The notes below the pieces were generated by a model. That model was not told the origin of the DNA and did no database searches. It worked only from the letters and a program-made list of their open reading frames with translations. DNA of 64,000 bases from Candidatus Uabimicrobium amorphum (GTDB lineage Bacteria > Planctomycetota > Uabimicrobiia > Uabimicrobiales > Uabimicrobiaceae). This document shows positions 46,201 to 54,742 of this stretch, in pieces (positions within the stretch are counted from its first letter, which is position 1; each line of letters begins with the position of its first letter). A program made the position numbers and the translations under genes. The stretch is from assembly GCF_009002475.1 (NCBI RefSeq), contig NZ_AP019860.1, forward strand, positions 8,615,547 to 8,679,546, read 5' to 3'.

Positions 46201-47660
46201 AGTATCGCTTTTTATGGTTTTCAACAACAGTCGTTGCCATTTTAGCCATCAAGATATCACAATACCGTATGCAAAAAAGTTCATCATTATTGTTGGTGAT
46301 GAGCACGATGGTAGGTATAGCATTGAGTACACCGCTAGCTTACTTTTTTCCAAGTATGGGAAGCATACCTTCTCTAGAGTGGGTGCTTACGGCTTGCGTT
46401 TTTTACCTATTGCCCACCACACGTCTCTATAGTTTTTACTGCCTATGGATCGCCCTACTGAGCACGGAATTTAATTATTCCAATAGCGCTACATTTATTT
46501 GCTTTGCCCTTGCCACGATATATTTTACTGTTCACACGCTGCGTAGTAATCGCGAAACACAAAAAACATGGTTACCCGTTTCGATCATCAGTTTTGTGTG
46601 TAGTTTATATTTTGTCGTGCTATACTTTTATCCGCAAAATCGCATACAAATGTGGGATTTATTTTCACTTAGCACTGCCTTTGCCAGTATTGCGGTTTTC
46701 GTCATCCACAAACGCCTTCACCCCGACAACAGACCGATTCTTATCCAAGCATCTATGATCCTAAGTGTTATTGCTGCGCTAGAAATATTGCAAATTTGGG
46801 CAGAACAACCTCCGATTCTCGCTCTGACGTGCCTCACATGCACCTCTTTTCTTTTAGGAAGCAAAACGCAACGTAGCTTTTTCTATTACTGTGCACAAAT
46901 TCTCGTTGTGGCATTGTATTTTTCTGTTCAATACTATACACAGTGGCTACATTTCTTACATGGATACGATCCACACGTTCTCCTTATTTTCTCTATTACT
47001 TTTTTACACATAGGCTTATTAACAGAAAAACAAGAACTCCGTGCTTTTCGCATTTTTGCCGGTATTTTACCTCTCACTGTTTTTCTCTACGAACCATGGC
47101 GACTAGGTATGAATGCCTGCGTTTTATATATACTACTCGCGGTACATTTTGCCTTTATGTACAGAGGTGAAAAACGCATGTGGCAGTTGATTACTTCTCT
47201 GGTATTCCTCGACGTTGCTCTATATCACTACTGGCAAATAAAAATGATTGTAGACCCGCAATTTTACGGCATTCCGCTTGGTATTACCTTATTGGGGATC
47301 AGTGAATTTCATCGCAACGAAGTTTCGGCAAAGCAATTGCTTTCTCTACGCATATGCGGCATGTCTCTTATTTATGGCTCTTCTTTAATTCAGGTATTCT
47401 TACAACTGCAAGACCCCACCTATGCCGTGGTTCTCGCAGGAATTGCCTTTTTAGGTGTAATGGTAGGTTTTATCTTCAACAAAAACTTTTACATTTATTT
47501 TGCCAGTACGTTCCTCATACTAGATATTTTGGTGTATATTATAAAGTTCGGTGTCGATCATGGTATATTACAGGGATTGCTACTCGTGTTGGCAGGTATT
47601 ACGGTTCTAGGGTCCGCTATTGTCTCTCAATTTAAGAAAAACAGATCTAACGATCATTAG
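40215..47660 (+). CDS. Giant polytopic membrane protein with Ser/Pro repeat domain
   Basis: 2481 residues from a GTG at 40215, with GGAG 6 nt upstream. The first helix (~2-16) is followed by a soluble coiled segment and then a repeat region (~95-320) of VSDSPPVSDS and LFEKESAQP units, probably disordered. From ~330 to the end there are dozens of hydrophobic helices with short loops. The architecture (soluble N-term, then many paired helices starting LLLFLGLFLIMAGEIFLVANFW) resembles DUF2157/DUF2339-type membrane proteins, but at several times their length. No catalytic or transport motif was recognised. It ends 14 nt inside the convergent kinase gene's 3' end. Function unknown; it might build a membrane platform or sense membrane state. 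Confidence 0.85.
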   Translation: MEFFISVLIVLVAIMIWESHYNKREKERSKARNIKELNKIAQKCLEQKTISPSQYQQIKMICDDSLSVLLFNNKLDLPIQENNLPKTPFISNEKKSTQPLVPDALFEEESVQPTDQIFEIPEVKTPKIPEVPDALFEKENAQPLVSDSPPVSDSPSVSDSLFEKENAQPLVSDSPPVSDSPPVSDSPLVSDPPSVSDSLFEKESAQPPVSDSPSVSDSLFEKESTQPKVPDSPLDSPPVSDSPLVSESPLVSDSLFDSPLVPDSLFEKESAQPQVSDSPPVSDSLFEKESTQPQVPDSPTVSDAPLVSDSPTVSDSFIAKKNVVAKYNHFKDNLLLFLGLFLIMAGEIFLVANFWADLSGQMRMFSSYLLVFSSSIFFFFIGDITVHKLRVEKGGIFLYLLSLLLMPCTFVVVLYIPSLAWQIGIFVATLAIFWIMGRRVGSFIDKDHGQHFVNSFIATSAMHLIFSSSVQYLWMPIVYGSIVVYAYRFWKLRTASTYFVMTSLFLSFVAIFSLAGHWLYHLSYTREAVFVFCAPLLCFYAYFPFMLDRFVIRSPLPLNVLPLSGLMLCILGLTISTSHPQVLFCCVCSSFVLVSLYTYAFRKQYLLFIALVLSGVGYLLLPTIVPEFSHAIHHWLGEQLGYEKLPVSYSALAFVPYLVAVCVIGKFIPNMLRPIQLWFTLVSVGLLCLVKLSEGDFALAAISLPLYTMLYVLSSRFLRLPFAAYLIFTALSIWGYDVINYLIDAPAVAVYSLLGIATLWLFIAIILPKKRYAMRKCLLDIYTLLVFFCAFYQTQSAHFGVYDSIGLIINGIFISLCVLIYQNKWLWIPSFAASSFGVYALVDQFPQTPNSIYNFAYAFAIWGYVLACIGGIIKLADTKLQWFQNRVVRLSRRVSTDVLTRPLLYLIPMPLLASLVILVVEKAFLQPSFGVMVTFLSMSILTLVIPSAFNFPVTLTWLTQLLFVFFALPACVNLWWYGVVTFCLGSILFACIAFALHNIPPLYLGSFATVYSVYRFMVYCGLSYEVMLVAAVSLALLYATLCFFVKEKNSNYCFQTYSFAMGAVSLAGMSTLLVQNFHSSAVFIITSFATTIWAFLHYLRHRENGVVFLFFLCIAMTITLSCEYFFPTMWQIHALGLAVCSFVWWRLQRLLLAPMKSFVTYSAILTMVIYALCAKVIFGFWQLDIIAFIALGFVTTYASILAFRIHSRIFVWIFAFLIHQMAFVILLFNNVIVFQHILSHFVCGIFFVLWVARHYKAPQLYSYSLTVLSSITIAVILGRFHLLHDYSMWTLTSYLPVLLCGVSYVYIYLNTKSTFALAFSFVSGGICAVLLVDYLQYPFIYYGIASSYLAILYTILPIKKLPQSVVAHYAANVAALIASGIFAYFYVQNYSNYWLLYRYHIVLGTGLIVLSLTFTMKFINSQQRFFSYLSLGYFYTTLFCCVAKIYFTPQWYILTFIVASWLILLILQAIRRLQIIISSSIDASLAILAVFLFSYLAPLFRFPILNTEFLWTSLIAWAYSIYLLYTTKTSWRANIAVSLCALIGGIIFHKYAVVTSLFTENYIYPSSDWAVYGGFYIALGYYMQKKLYSYWGTLFTSMSVIAALASSTQLASIFALCISAGTILFAFMVYEYIWLRLGTFALLFAACGLFVYHAPQQITTQVDLSMWAIFFAGISSCLALVKRYKKVYDAVYFCIVITLTLLLTLSLSSYCTTMMVITGILSLLLCSSACFYMGARQTSLYAYYIGLFLLAMIHVFVSFNSNWLNFANPYMYFFVCIALFPALLTTLIRQQRLQRAIGNFSLVTAVCIFIWVVASTYSVQLLGTYLIYLALVTLVASIYVPLTAQRFLSQENLSSLVQTLSFAVTVISVYAITVTTDLKWLCYTAGIIAAGFSLDYIRHRDEKPLYYTQASLLICILLALHEWCAVEIVWFPLIAISLLSSLLFLSTHKSKIHQQIVQVSHLLLKHTMHIVIACGVTLFVNSSTGASATAQTLASEYRFLWFSTTVVAILAIKISQYRMQKSSSLLLVMSTMVGIALSTPLAYFFPSMGSIPSLEWVLTACVFYLLPTTRLYSFYCLWIALLSTEFNYSNSATFICFALATIYFTVHTLRSNRETQKTWLPVSIISFVCSLYFVVLYFYPQNRIQMWDLFSLSTAFASIAVFVIHKRLHPDNRPILIQASMILSVIAALEILQIWAEQPPILALTCLTCTSFLLGSKTQRSFFYYCAQILVVALYFSVQYYTQWLHFLHGYDPHVLLIFSITFLHIGLLTEKQELRAFRIFAGILPLTVFLYEPWRLGMNACVLYILLAVHFAFMYRGEKRMWQLITSLVFLDVALYHYWQIKMIVDPQFYGIPLGITLLGISEFHRNEVSAKQLLSLRICGMSLIYGSSLIQVFLQLQDPTYAVVLAGIAFLGVMVGFIFNKNFYIYFASTFLILDILVYIIKFGVDHGILQGLLLVLAGITVLGSAIVSQFKKNRSNDH
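40590..41165 (+). repeat. Coding minisatellite (VSDSP / SLFEKESAQP units)
   Basis: A 12- to 15-nt GTGTCAGACTCACCA-type unit alternates with longer ones encoding DSLFEKESAQP. Copies are nearly identical at DNA level, all in frame, spanning about 190 codons. Open frames also run through it on other strands/frames, as expected for such repeats; they are shadows. Confidence 0.9.
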
Positions 47661-50600
47661 CATTTTGCGTTGTAATGTCCCAAAAATAAACACTATCTTC
47701 GTCTGCGGAGAGAATGCGTGTGCCTTTTTTGTCAAATTCGCAATTTATAATGGGTTTCTCGTGGGCTTCAAGTGCAAGAAGCGGTAAATAATGATGCGAA
47801 GCTTTTTGTACTTTACCTGGCGCATCGTATTTAAAGTCGGTATTCCACAACAAAAGAGTTTGATCTTTACCTCCCGAAATAAGTCTTTTGCCATCGGGAC
47901 TGAAGGCACAACACAGAACTTCGCGATCATGCCCTTGCAGAACAATACAATTGCCTTGATCAAAGCGTTTTGTTTCAGGATTTAAGAAATAGATCCTTAC
48001 CGTCTTTTTTTCCGAACATACCGCCAAAAGTTTCCCATCAGGGCTGTACGTACAATGCGTAATACGCGGCTTGATGTTCACACGCTCATTTACAAGCAAA
48101 GAATACTCCCAACTTGGAATTTGTTCTTCGCAATTGATAAAGAGTATATCGCGAAATTCACCAACAATAGCGATTTGTTTTCCATCCGGTCGATACGCTA
48201 AATGGAGAGACTCAGGATTGGCCCCCCCTTGTTTTTTTACTAAGCTAGCGATGGCTTTATGGAATATTTCTTTCTTCTGCGATATGTCCCACATCAAGAA
48301 ATATTCGTTACTCACAACAGCCAGTTGGCTCTCATTGGTGGGAGATAACAAACAGTTGACAATTTCGACTTTGTTCTTCGTATTGTCGACACCACGAGGT
48401 TTTCTAATCGCATAAACTAGTTCTCTACTTTTGCGATCGTACACGTTTAATAAATCTTTACTACGTCCAAAAAGTTTTTTTACCGCTAAAACGACATATT
48501 TCTCTGACATTATTCCATCAGAAAGTCCTTCCAACGATAGAGTAGTATGCTTAAAACTTTCCCCGCGAGTTATGCGGTTTCTTGTATCTACAAATTTTTT
48601 GTCGAAATCATAGACTTCTAATTCACATCTTTTATTGCCCACAATAAATTTGTTCCCCTGCGTAGAAAATTTTGCAAAACAAACTTGATCACGCTTTTTT
48701 ATCGCAACAGGATGTTCTTTTTGTAAATCCCATAGAGAGGTGAATGATTTTTTTTCCCCTGCTTGACAAGAAATTAAATAACGACCATTTGTATGGGGTG
48801 CAATACAAGAAAAATTTCGACCGTCGCGCAATACTTTGTCTAACTTTCCCGATTTTATGTCAAATCTTTTGATAACATTATTATCGACAACAAATATTTT
48901 GTCCTTGTACAACTTGATATCTAAAAATTCACGATTAGCATTTTTGGCAAAAATAGCCTGTGGTTTTCGAGATAGCAAATCGCGAACATTCCAAATATTC
49001 ACTTGCTTAGCGGTACATGTGGCAAGAATTTGTTGCCCTTTAAAATAACCCAAGTCGTTAAACTCGCACTCGACAATCCCTATATCTCCTTTTAATTTCT
49101 TGTCTTTTTTAAAGTCCCAAATGGTGATGATTCCGTCTCGCTCTAAACACAAAACTTTTGTATCGTTGTCGATAAAACAACAATACATCACGCGCTTTTT
49201 CACAACAAGAGTATTCACTGACTTCCCAGTACGGATGTTCCAAACTTTTACCACGTGGTTGTGATCTCCCGAAACAAGCCATTTGCTGTTACGCGAAAAT
49301 CGACAGCAACTGATTTCATTCTCGTCGGAAACAACCCCATGGCGAAAAGTCCTCAATAGTTTTTTCGTTTTCACCGAATACAAACGAATAATTCCATGCT
49401 CGCTAGAGTAAACCAATAAACTTCCGTCGGAGTTGAAGTGGCAGTGTTTTACCTTCTCTATTTGCTCTTTAGGATTTTTTGAATTACCTTTTTGTACATC
49501 CAAAAAATGAGACTTTTTTGTATGGATGTTAAGAAGATTCATATAACCAGAACCACATATAGCAACGTAGTGTTGATAGATCCCTGAGCTAAAAACACAA
49601 TAACGATGCCCTGCATCCTCTAAAATTGTTTTACTTTGCGAAAGGTTCACAGAATCAGAAATCCATCCCCATTCCCAATTTTTTAAATGTGCAAAGTCTT
49701 CATTGTGAAATTTATCCATATAAGTACCAATACCGGCAAGGTTGTTTTCTTTTAAATACTCATTGGACAACGTAACGGCTAAATAATAACTACTTTCGCG
49801 TGCTTCTTCGGCTCTTAATTCTGCCAAATCTCTCTGTTCTTTTGCTTCTATCGCCTTCTTTTCGGCATCCTTCCTATTCACATCTGCTTGTTTGGCACTC
49901 TGTGCTGCTTGCTGCCAATAATATCCTGAAAAAATACATAGACTCAAAATCACAAGAAAAATAGAGGTTTTCACTTTATTTTGCCATACCCACTTACGCG
50001 CTAGATCCATTTGCGTTGGTGGACGTGCAATAATCGGTTTGCCATTCAAGTAATTGTCTAAATCACTCGCCAATTCTTTTGCGGTGTTGTAGCGGTGGTG
50101 TTTTTTCTTCTCCAAACACCTCAGGCAAATAGCTTCAAGCTGTACCGGAATATCGGGGTTGAGCTGACGTAGGGGAATAGGTTCTTTCGTGGTGACTTGA
50201 AACATAATATTAAATGGTGTATCTCCTTGAAAAGGAGGACGTTCGGTCAAGGCTTGGTACAAAGTCGCGCCTAGCGAGTATACATCCGAACGACGGTCTA
50301 CTTCTCCCGCTCCTAATTGCTCCGGAGGCATAAAAACAGGTGTACCTAAAACATCGGAAGCTTGAGAAAGATTACTGTCATCAAACTTCACCAAACCAAA
50401 ATCCATCACCTTGGGCTCTTTGTTTTCATCGATCATGATATTGGCGGGTTTTATATCGCGATGTACATATCCTTTTTTGTGAATGTAGTGAATCGCCAAA
50501 GCAGCGTCACGAACAATACATAAACGCTTTTGCAGATCCATGTCGTTTTCGATGATATGCTGCGAAAAAGTCTTTCCAGGGATATATTCCATCGTGAAAA

Positions 50601-51252
50601 ACGATTGTGGAGAGTGTCCGATTTCGTGTATTTTGATGATATTTGGATGATTGAGTTGTGCCATCGCTTCCGCTTCACGAGTAAAGCGTTCTTGCTGTAC
50701 AGGGGAGACTTGTTGACTTAATAATAACTTAAGGGCCACCGTACGCTTTAACTTCGTGTCGTAAGCCTTGTAAACAATCCCCATTCCTCCGCGCCCCAGT
50801 TCTTTCCCCACCGTGTAATGATTAAAGACTTTATCTCCCGGCTTAAATGTCTTTGAGGTCGCAGATGCTTGTGAAGAACGATGAATGCCACTTTCTCGCG
50901 ATTGATTTGTGGGATATTTGTTCGATCCGATGGCACTCACAGGATCGTTAGAACCAATGGCACTCACAGGATCGTTAGAACCAATGGCACTCACAGGACC
51001 AAGCGCTGGTTTGTCTTTTTCCACAGCTGACAACGGTGGAATGGTCGAAGTACGAAATGTGTACTCGGTTTGTATATCTTGCATTTGTTCAGGTGACAAC
51101 AACTTGCTCTGTAACAATACCTGAGGTAAAGATACCGATAGCCCACGTTGTGAATATTGATTTTGCCACAGTATGGCCTGTTGTATAGCCGCTTCATCAA
51201 TATATTTTTTGTTAAAAGCTATTTGAATAAAAAGTTTTTCTTGCGGAGTCAT
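47647..51252 (-). CDS. Ser/Thr protein kinase-WD40 repeat membrane protein
   Basis: 1201 residues. Residues ~1-65 form a helical motif (LFIQIAFNKKYIDEAAIQQAI; LLQSKLLSPEQM) found in front of some planctomycete kinases. A linker has a GSNDPVSAI tandem repeat (~88-112). The kinase domain (~148-410) is canonical: GRGGMGIVYKAYD, VALKLL, YVHRDIKPANIMID, VMDFGLVKF, PEQLGAGEVDRRSDVYSLG. One membrane helix (~428-447), a short coiled coil and a long WD40-like beta-propeller region (~540-1195; VKVWNIRTGK, LLLWNTD) complete it. The propeller would lie on the other side of the membrane and could bind a ligand or peptidoglycan/protein partner. The start is opposite the M48 gene's terminator, and its stop overlaps the giant membrane gene by 14 nt. 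Confidence 0.94.
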   Translation of the reverse strand: MTPQEKLFIQIAFNKKYIDEAAIQQAILWQNQYSQRGLSVSLPQVLLQSKLLSPEQMQDIQTEYTFRTSTIPPLSAVEKDKPALGPVSAIGSNDPVSAIGSNDPVSAIGSNKYPTNQSRESGIHRSSQASATSKTFKPGDKVFNHYTVGKELGRGGMGIVYKAYDTKLKRTVALKLLLSQQVSPVQQERFTREAEAMAQLNHPNIIKIHEIGHSPQSFFTMEYIPGKTFSQHIIENDMDLQKRLCIVRDAALAIHYIHKKGYVHRDIKPANIMIDENKEPKVMDFGLVKFDDSNLSQASDVLGTPVFMPPEQLGAGEVDRRSDVYSLGATLYQALTERPPFQGDTPFNIMFQVTTKEPIPLRQLNPDIPVQLEAICLRCLEKKKHHRYNTAKELASDLDNYLNGKPIIARPPTQMDLARKWVWQNKVKTSIFLVILSLCIFSGYYWQQAAQSAKQADVNRKDAEKKAIEAKEQRDLAELRAEEARESSYYLAVTLSNEYLKENNLAGIGTYMDKFHNEDFAHLKNWEWGWISDSVNLSQSKTILEDAGHRYCVFSSGIYQHYVAICGSGYMNLLNIHTKKSHFLDVQKGNSKNPKEQIEKVKHCHFNSDGSLLVYSSEHGIIRLYSVKTKKLLRTFRHGVVSDENEISCCRFSRNSKWLVSGDHNHVVKVWNIRTGKSVNTLVVKKRVMYCCFIDNDTKVLCLERDGIITIWDFKKDKKLKGDIGIVECEFNDLGYFKGQQILATCTAKQVNIWNVRDLLSRKPQAIFAKNANREFLDIKLYKDKIFVVDNNVIKRFDIKSGKLDKVLRDGRNFSCIAPHTNGRYLISCQAGEKKSFTSLWDLQKEHPVAIKKRDQVCFAKFSTQGNKFIVGNKRCELEVYDFDKKFVDTRNRITRGESFKHTTLSLEGLSDGIMSEKYVVLAVKKLFGRSKDLLNVYDRKSRELVYAIRKPRGVDNTKNKVEIVNCLLSPTNESQLAVVSNEYFLMWDISQKKEIFHKAIASLVKKQGGANPESLHLAYRPDGKQIAIVGEFRDILFINCEEQIPSWEYSLLVNERVNIKPRITHCTYSPDGKLLAVCSEKKTVRIYFLNPETKRFDQGNCIVLQGHDREVLCCAFSPDGKRLISGGKDQTLLLWNTDFKYDAPGKVQKASHHYLPLLALEAHEKPIINCEFDKKGTRILSADEDSVYFWDITTQNANDR
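50930..50999 (-). repeat. 27-nt tandem repeat in the kinase-WD40 gene
   Basis: About 2.6 identical copies of a 27-nt unit starting ATGGCACTCACAGG (plus strand) encode GSNDPVSAI. The period keeps the frame, so copy number could vary between strains. Confidence 0.88.
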
Positions 51253-51290
51253 TGTTCACCTAACAAATGTAAAATGCATCGTCTTGTAAC

Positions 51291-51321
51291 AAAGAAAAAG
51301 GCTAGGCTAGCCTTTTTCTTT
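51291..51321 (-). terminator. 14-bp perfect hairpin with T-rich arm after the M48 gene
   Basis: AAAGAAAAAGGCTA pairs with TAGCCTTTTTCTTT around GGC. On the minus strand it reads stem then TTTTTCTTT, and lies 5 nt after the M48 protease stop. Confidence 0.85.
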
Positions 51322-51326
51322 ACGTC

Positions 51327-52625
51327 TTATTTACAATGCTCTTTTTCCCACTCTAGCATGCGTTGTTCACGTTCGTGTGCCGCAGGGTGAGTTCCATTGC
51401 AACTATGCCACAGCCCCAAGTTATTCACCGGTGCGATATGACGAATTTGGTGAAAGAAATCTTTACCATTTTTGCAACCATTGGTGTTGAGCAGATAAGT
51501 ATCCGCTTGCGTCTCCTTACGGCGACTAACCAAAAGCGTGATAAACGTTATCGGATACACAAGCATTGTATTAAAGATACACTGTCCCCAATACAACAAC
51601 AACTGTTGTGAAGTTCCTTCTTTAAAAAGAACATAGTTGGAAGGATCTGCCGAAAACAAATGATATACCGCGATAGTCACCGCCGAAGAAATAAGAATCC
51701 CCATCGCAATACCTTTTTCTACGTGATGATGGCGAATATGCCCCACTTCATGCGAAGTAATCGCCTCAATGGTATCTTCACTCAGTTTTAATGTAAAGTC
51801 AGGATTTGTAGGATCTTTATAACCTTGTATTAGCTCTTCGGTAATCACGATTTGCTTGTAACCCGCTAAACTCGTTGCAAAAGCGTTGGGCCCCATATTC
51901 ATACGCAAAACACCTACTTCACTATCTTTCATCCCATGTTCTTTTAAGTATTTTTGCATATTCTTCTTAAAATTGTCACTCAGTCCAGGATATTCCAGGT
52001 AGGGAATCGCTGATTTTTTGATCGAATAAATAAATATAACCACTTGGATCAATTGCGAAATGATAATGAAAAATACACTACCAATCCAACCGTTTACTTG
52101 GAAATACTCCCAAAAGAAATACGCGGGAACACTCCACGAAACAACCCCCCAAAAGTGAAAAGCCATATTTCCAGGTTGGATGGCTTTTTCATGTTGAAAT
52201 GCACGACATGCATACGGACGTGCTGGAGTCCAAAGAGGAAAAAGTTTAGATAACGTCAAGTTTAGAACAAAACTAAGACCGATAAGTATCATGTATACGT
52301 ATCCGTCAGAAATTCCCTTCTGGTTGAACCAATATACGAGAAAAGGAATAGAGGCGATAAAGACCAATTGCGCTCCCCAAGACGATGTCCCTTTCCACAA
52401 AAGTTTCATGGAACGACTACCTTTTCTCTGACGTTTTTTCTTAAATACATCTTCGTTCATGGTGATGTCATCAGGCTTAGTAAACTTGTTGACATGCATG
52501 TACTGCAAAAAATCGACAATACGATATATGAGAAAGCTCACTGCACCAAAAGCAACTAAAAAAGTTAACCATTTGTACTGCAAAACAATTTCCCATACTT
52601 TTTGTACGGTGTCCAAAAATTCCAT
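51327..52625 (-). CDS. M48 family zinc metalloprotease, membrane
   Basis: 432 residues. The N-terminal half has about five membrane helices; the protease core carries HEVGH in ITSHEVGHIRHHHVEKG and the downstream Glu in ETQADTYLL, the third zinc ligand of the Ste24/HtpX type. The loop TSLAGYKQIVITEELI is also family-typical. It cleaves membrane or misfolded envelope proteins with its site facing the cytoplasm or membrane. It is the second gene of an operon with the DUF4442-like protein (9-nt gap) and ends in a strong terminator. The C-terminal AAHEREQRMLEWE helix is typical for M48. Confidence 0.92.
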   Translation of the reverse strand: MEFLDTVQKVWEIVLQYKWLTFLVAFGAVSFLIYRIVDFLQYMHVNKFTKPDDITMNEDVFKKKRQRKGSRSMKLLWKGTSSWGAQLVFIASIPFLVYWFNQKGISDGYVYMILIGLSFVLNLTLSKLFPLWTPARPYACRAFQHEKAIQPGNMAFHFWGVVSWSVPAYFFWEYFQVNGWIGSVFFIIISQLIQVVIFIYSIKKSAIPYLEYPGLSDNFKKNMQKYLKEHGMKDSEVGVLRMNMGPNAFATSLAGYKQIVITEELIQGYKDPTNPDFTLKLSEDTIEAITSHEVGHIRHHHVEKGIAMGILISSAVTIAVYHLFSADPSNYVLFKEGTSQQLLLYWGQCIFNTMLVYPITFITLLVSRRKETQADTYLLNTNGCKNGKDFFHQIRHIAPVNNLGLWHSCNGTHPAAHEREQRMLEWEKEHCK

Positions 52626-52634
52626 AGTGACCTC

Positions 52635-53153
52635 CTATTTTGTACGCACAGATTTCCATAGTTTTATTTGCCATTTTACTTTAACTGTCGCGATCAGATT
52701 GTCTTGCATATCGTGAATGGGAACTTCCATTGTGGTGAAAACAGCTTCTTCCTTTTGTAGCGGTTCAAGGATATTTTTTTGTTTTTCTTCTTCGGAAAGA
52801 CTTGCCACGGCAGTGATGGAACTTTTGGCTTGATAGACGTAATCGATTTCTATTTTTGCCATAATCAGTCGATACTCCGCGGGATCTAAATTGGAAATGA
52901 GTAGAATCCCCGAGGCATATTCGCCAATAGTTGCAATCGCACATGCGTGTATTCCACGTAAATGGTTTAAGTTTTTTTTACGGTACTTTGCCGTGACTCT
53001 TACTTCATCGTCTTTGATCATTGAGATCGTAAAACGATGCGGCTTATTAAATGGTATCGCCGTCCACATCAACTTGTTGAGAATCGACAAATAAAACTTC
53101 GATTCCTTTGCTTTTGTTGTAAGGTCACGCATAAGTGCAAATTTTTTGCTCAT
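52635..53153 (-). CDS. Hotdog-fold DUF4442/thioesterase-like protein
   Basis: 172 residues. WTAIPFNKPHRFTISMIKDDEVRVTAKYRKKNLNHL followed by GIHACAIATIGEYASGILL fits the DUF4442/PaaI-like hotdog plan, in which the GIHACA-type helix carries the substrate site; the family includes acyl-CoA thioesterases. There is no signal peptide. It is first in an operon with the M48 protease and has a good promoter. The physiological thioester is not known. Confidence 0.75.
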   Translation of the reverse strand: MSKKFALMRDLTTKAKESKFYLSILNKLMWTAIPFNKPHRFTISMIKDDEVRVTAKYRKKNLNHLRGIHACAIATIGEYASGILLISNLDPAEYRLIMAKIEIDYVYQAKSSITAVASLSEEEKQKNILEPLQKEEAVFTTMEVPIHDMQDNLIATVKVKWQIKLWKSVRTK

Positions 53154-53208
53154 ATAATTACTCGATAAGAAAATAGTTGTGAAAAATGTTTTTTTAACCT
53201 GCTAATAA

Positions 53209-53237
53209 ATTGTAAGTAAAAATCACTTTCTTGGCAA
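53209..53237 (-). promoter_or_regulatory. Sigma-70-type promoter for the DUF4442-M48 operon
   Basis: On the minus strand TTGCCA (53237-53232), a 17-nt spacer and TACAAT (53214-53209) lie about 56 nt before the start codon. Confidence 0.6.
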
Positions 53238-53378
53238 GATTGTATTTTACGGACGTTCCACGCCACAAAATACAACCGTCAAATTTTCCACTTTACAGAT
53301 AAATAAACCTGGTTTTGGCGGCAAAATCTTGCTATCATAAAGAAGATAATTTACTATCCTTAAAGGAGGTCAAAATTT

Positions 53379-54725
53379 ATGTATAAAGGGCTTATACTGT
53401 TTTTTACAGTTATTGCTTTTGTTTTCGCCGATGACAATAATAATGTGCATATCAACAGTCTAAAGGAAAGATATGCCGTTACCATTCACAATAACAAAGA
53501 TATCAAAAAAATTGTCGGTGAAGGTATAGAGCTAGATTGCGCCACTTGTCGCAATAATGAGCTGCAAGTATACGCAACACCTTACCAAGTAAACTTACTA
53601 AAAAACAAAGGTTATAAAGTTGTTGCTAACCCTGTTATTATCGGTAAAAATACGCGTGATGCGTCATACCATACATATGCTACACTAACCGCAGAGCTAC
53701 AAAAACTCGCGAACGACTATAGTGATATAGCACAACTGCACACTATTGGCAAAAGTGTAGAAGGTCGCGAATTGTGGATCATCAAAATCTCTGATAACGT
53801 TGAGCAAAACGAAGCAGAGCCAGAGTTTAAGTATATCTCAAGTATGCATGGTGATGAAGTTGTTGGTAAAGAAATGATGATGTACTTGATCAATGAACTT
53901 CTGACAAACTATGGCAAACGCGATGATATTACACGCCTCATTAACGAAACACAAATATGGATTATGCCAAGTATGAACCCCGATGGCACAGAGGCACAAA
54001 GACGTTACAATGCCGACTGGGTAGATCTAAACCGTAATTTTCCCGATCTGGAAGATGACAAAAAGAATACACCTGACGGTCGTGCAACAGAAACACAACT
54101 CATGATGCGTTTTAATGAAGAGCACAACTTTGTTTTGTCCATTAACTTTCATGGTGGTGCTCTTGTCGTCAACTATCCCTGGGACACCAAGTCAGGCGAT
54201 GCACCTTACATTGAGTTGGTCAAATATTTAAGCCTTGGCTACTCTTCACGCAATAAACCAATGTACGAAAATGGCTCCTTTCCTCAAGGTATTGTCAATG
54301 GATACAATTGGTACGAAATTAACGGTGGTATGCAAGACTGGAACTACCATTGGTATGGCACTTTAGAATTGACATTAGAAGTTTCAGATGTCAAATGGCC
54401 AAACGCCGACAAACTAGCGGGATATTGGGCAGATAACAAAGAATCCTTACTATGGTATATGTCACAAACACACAAAGGTATTAAGGGAACCGTTCGCGAC
54501 GCAGCAACAGGTGAAAAACTTCGCGCTTCTGTGTCGGTAACTGGTTTAAACTCTACCATTAAAAGTGGTGCTCTTCACGGAGATTACTATCGCGTTCTTT
54601 TACCGGGAACTTATGACCTACGATTTTCTGCTCCAGGATACCAATCAAAAACTGTACGCGGAGTGAAAGTACAAGAAGGTGAATTCGCCGCAACTGTTTT
54701 AGATATTGAATTGACAAAAGAGTAA
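53379..54725 (+). CDS. Secreted M14 zinc carboxypeptidase with C-terminal regulatory-like domain
   Basis: 448 residues. A signal peptide (MYKGLILFFTVIAFVFA) precedes a propeptide-like region (~20-100). The catalytic domain has SSMHGDEVVGKE (HxxE zinc ligands), PSMNPDGTEAQRRYN, DLNRNFPD, the third ligand His in INFHGG and the catalytic Glu in LELTLEVS. The end (~365-448) is a carboxypeptidase D regulatory-like beta domain (GIKGTVRDAATGEKL, PGTYDLRFSAPGY). It trims C-terminal residues from peptides outside the inner membrane. AGGAGGT lies just before the ATG. A strong terminator follows, so it is monocistronic. Confidence 0.94.
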   Translation: MYKGLILFFTVIAFVFADDNNNVHINSLKERYAVTIHNNKDIKKIVGEGIELDCATCRNNELQVYATPYQVNLLKNKGYKVVANPVIIGKNTRDASYHTYATLTAELQKLANDYSDIAQLHTIGKSVEGRELWIIKISDNVEQNEAEPEFKYISSMHGDEVVGKEMMMYLINELLTNYGKRDDITRLINETQIWIMPSMNPDGTEAQRRYNADWVDLNRNFPDLEDDKKNTPDGRATETQLMMRFNEEHNFVLSINFHGGALVVNYPWDTKSGDAPYIELVKYLSLGYSSRNKPMYENGSFPQGIVNGYNWYEINGGMQDWNYHWYGTLELTLEVSDVKWPNADKLAGYWADNKESLLWYMSQTHKGIKGTVRDAATGEKLRASVSVTGLNSTIKSGALHGDYYRVLLPGTYDLRFSAPGYQSKTVRGVKVQEGEFAATVLDIELTKE

Positions 54726-54742
54726 GTTATACTTTGTTTCAC

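Noticed and set aside
53307..53331. TGGC...TTGC resembling a sigma-54 promoter before the M14 gene
   Set aside because: The GG and GC elements are 12 nt apart rather than the required 10, so it does not fit.
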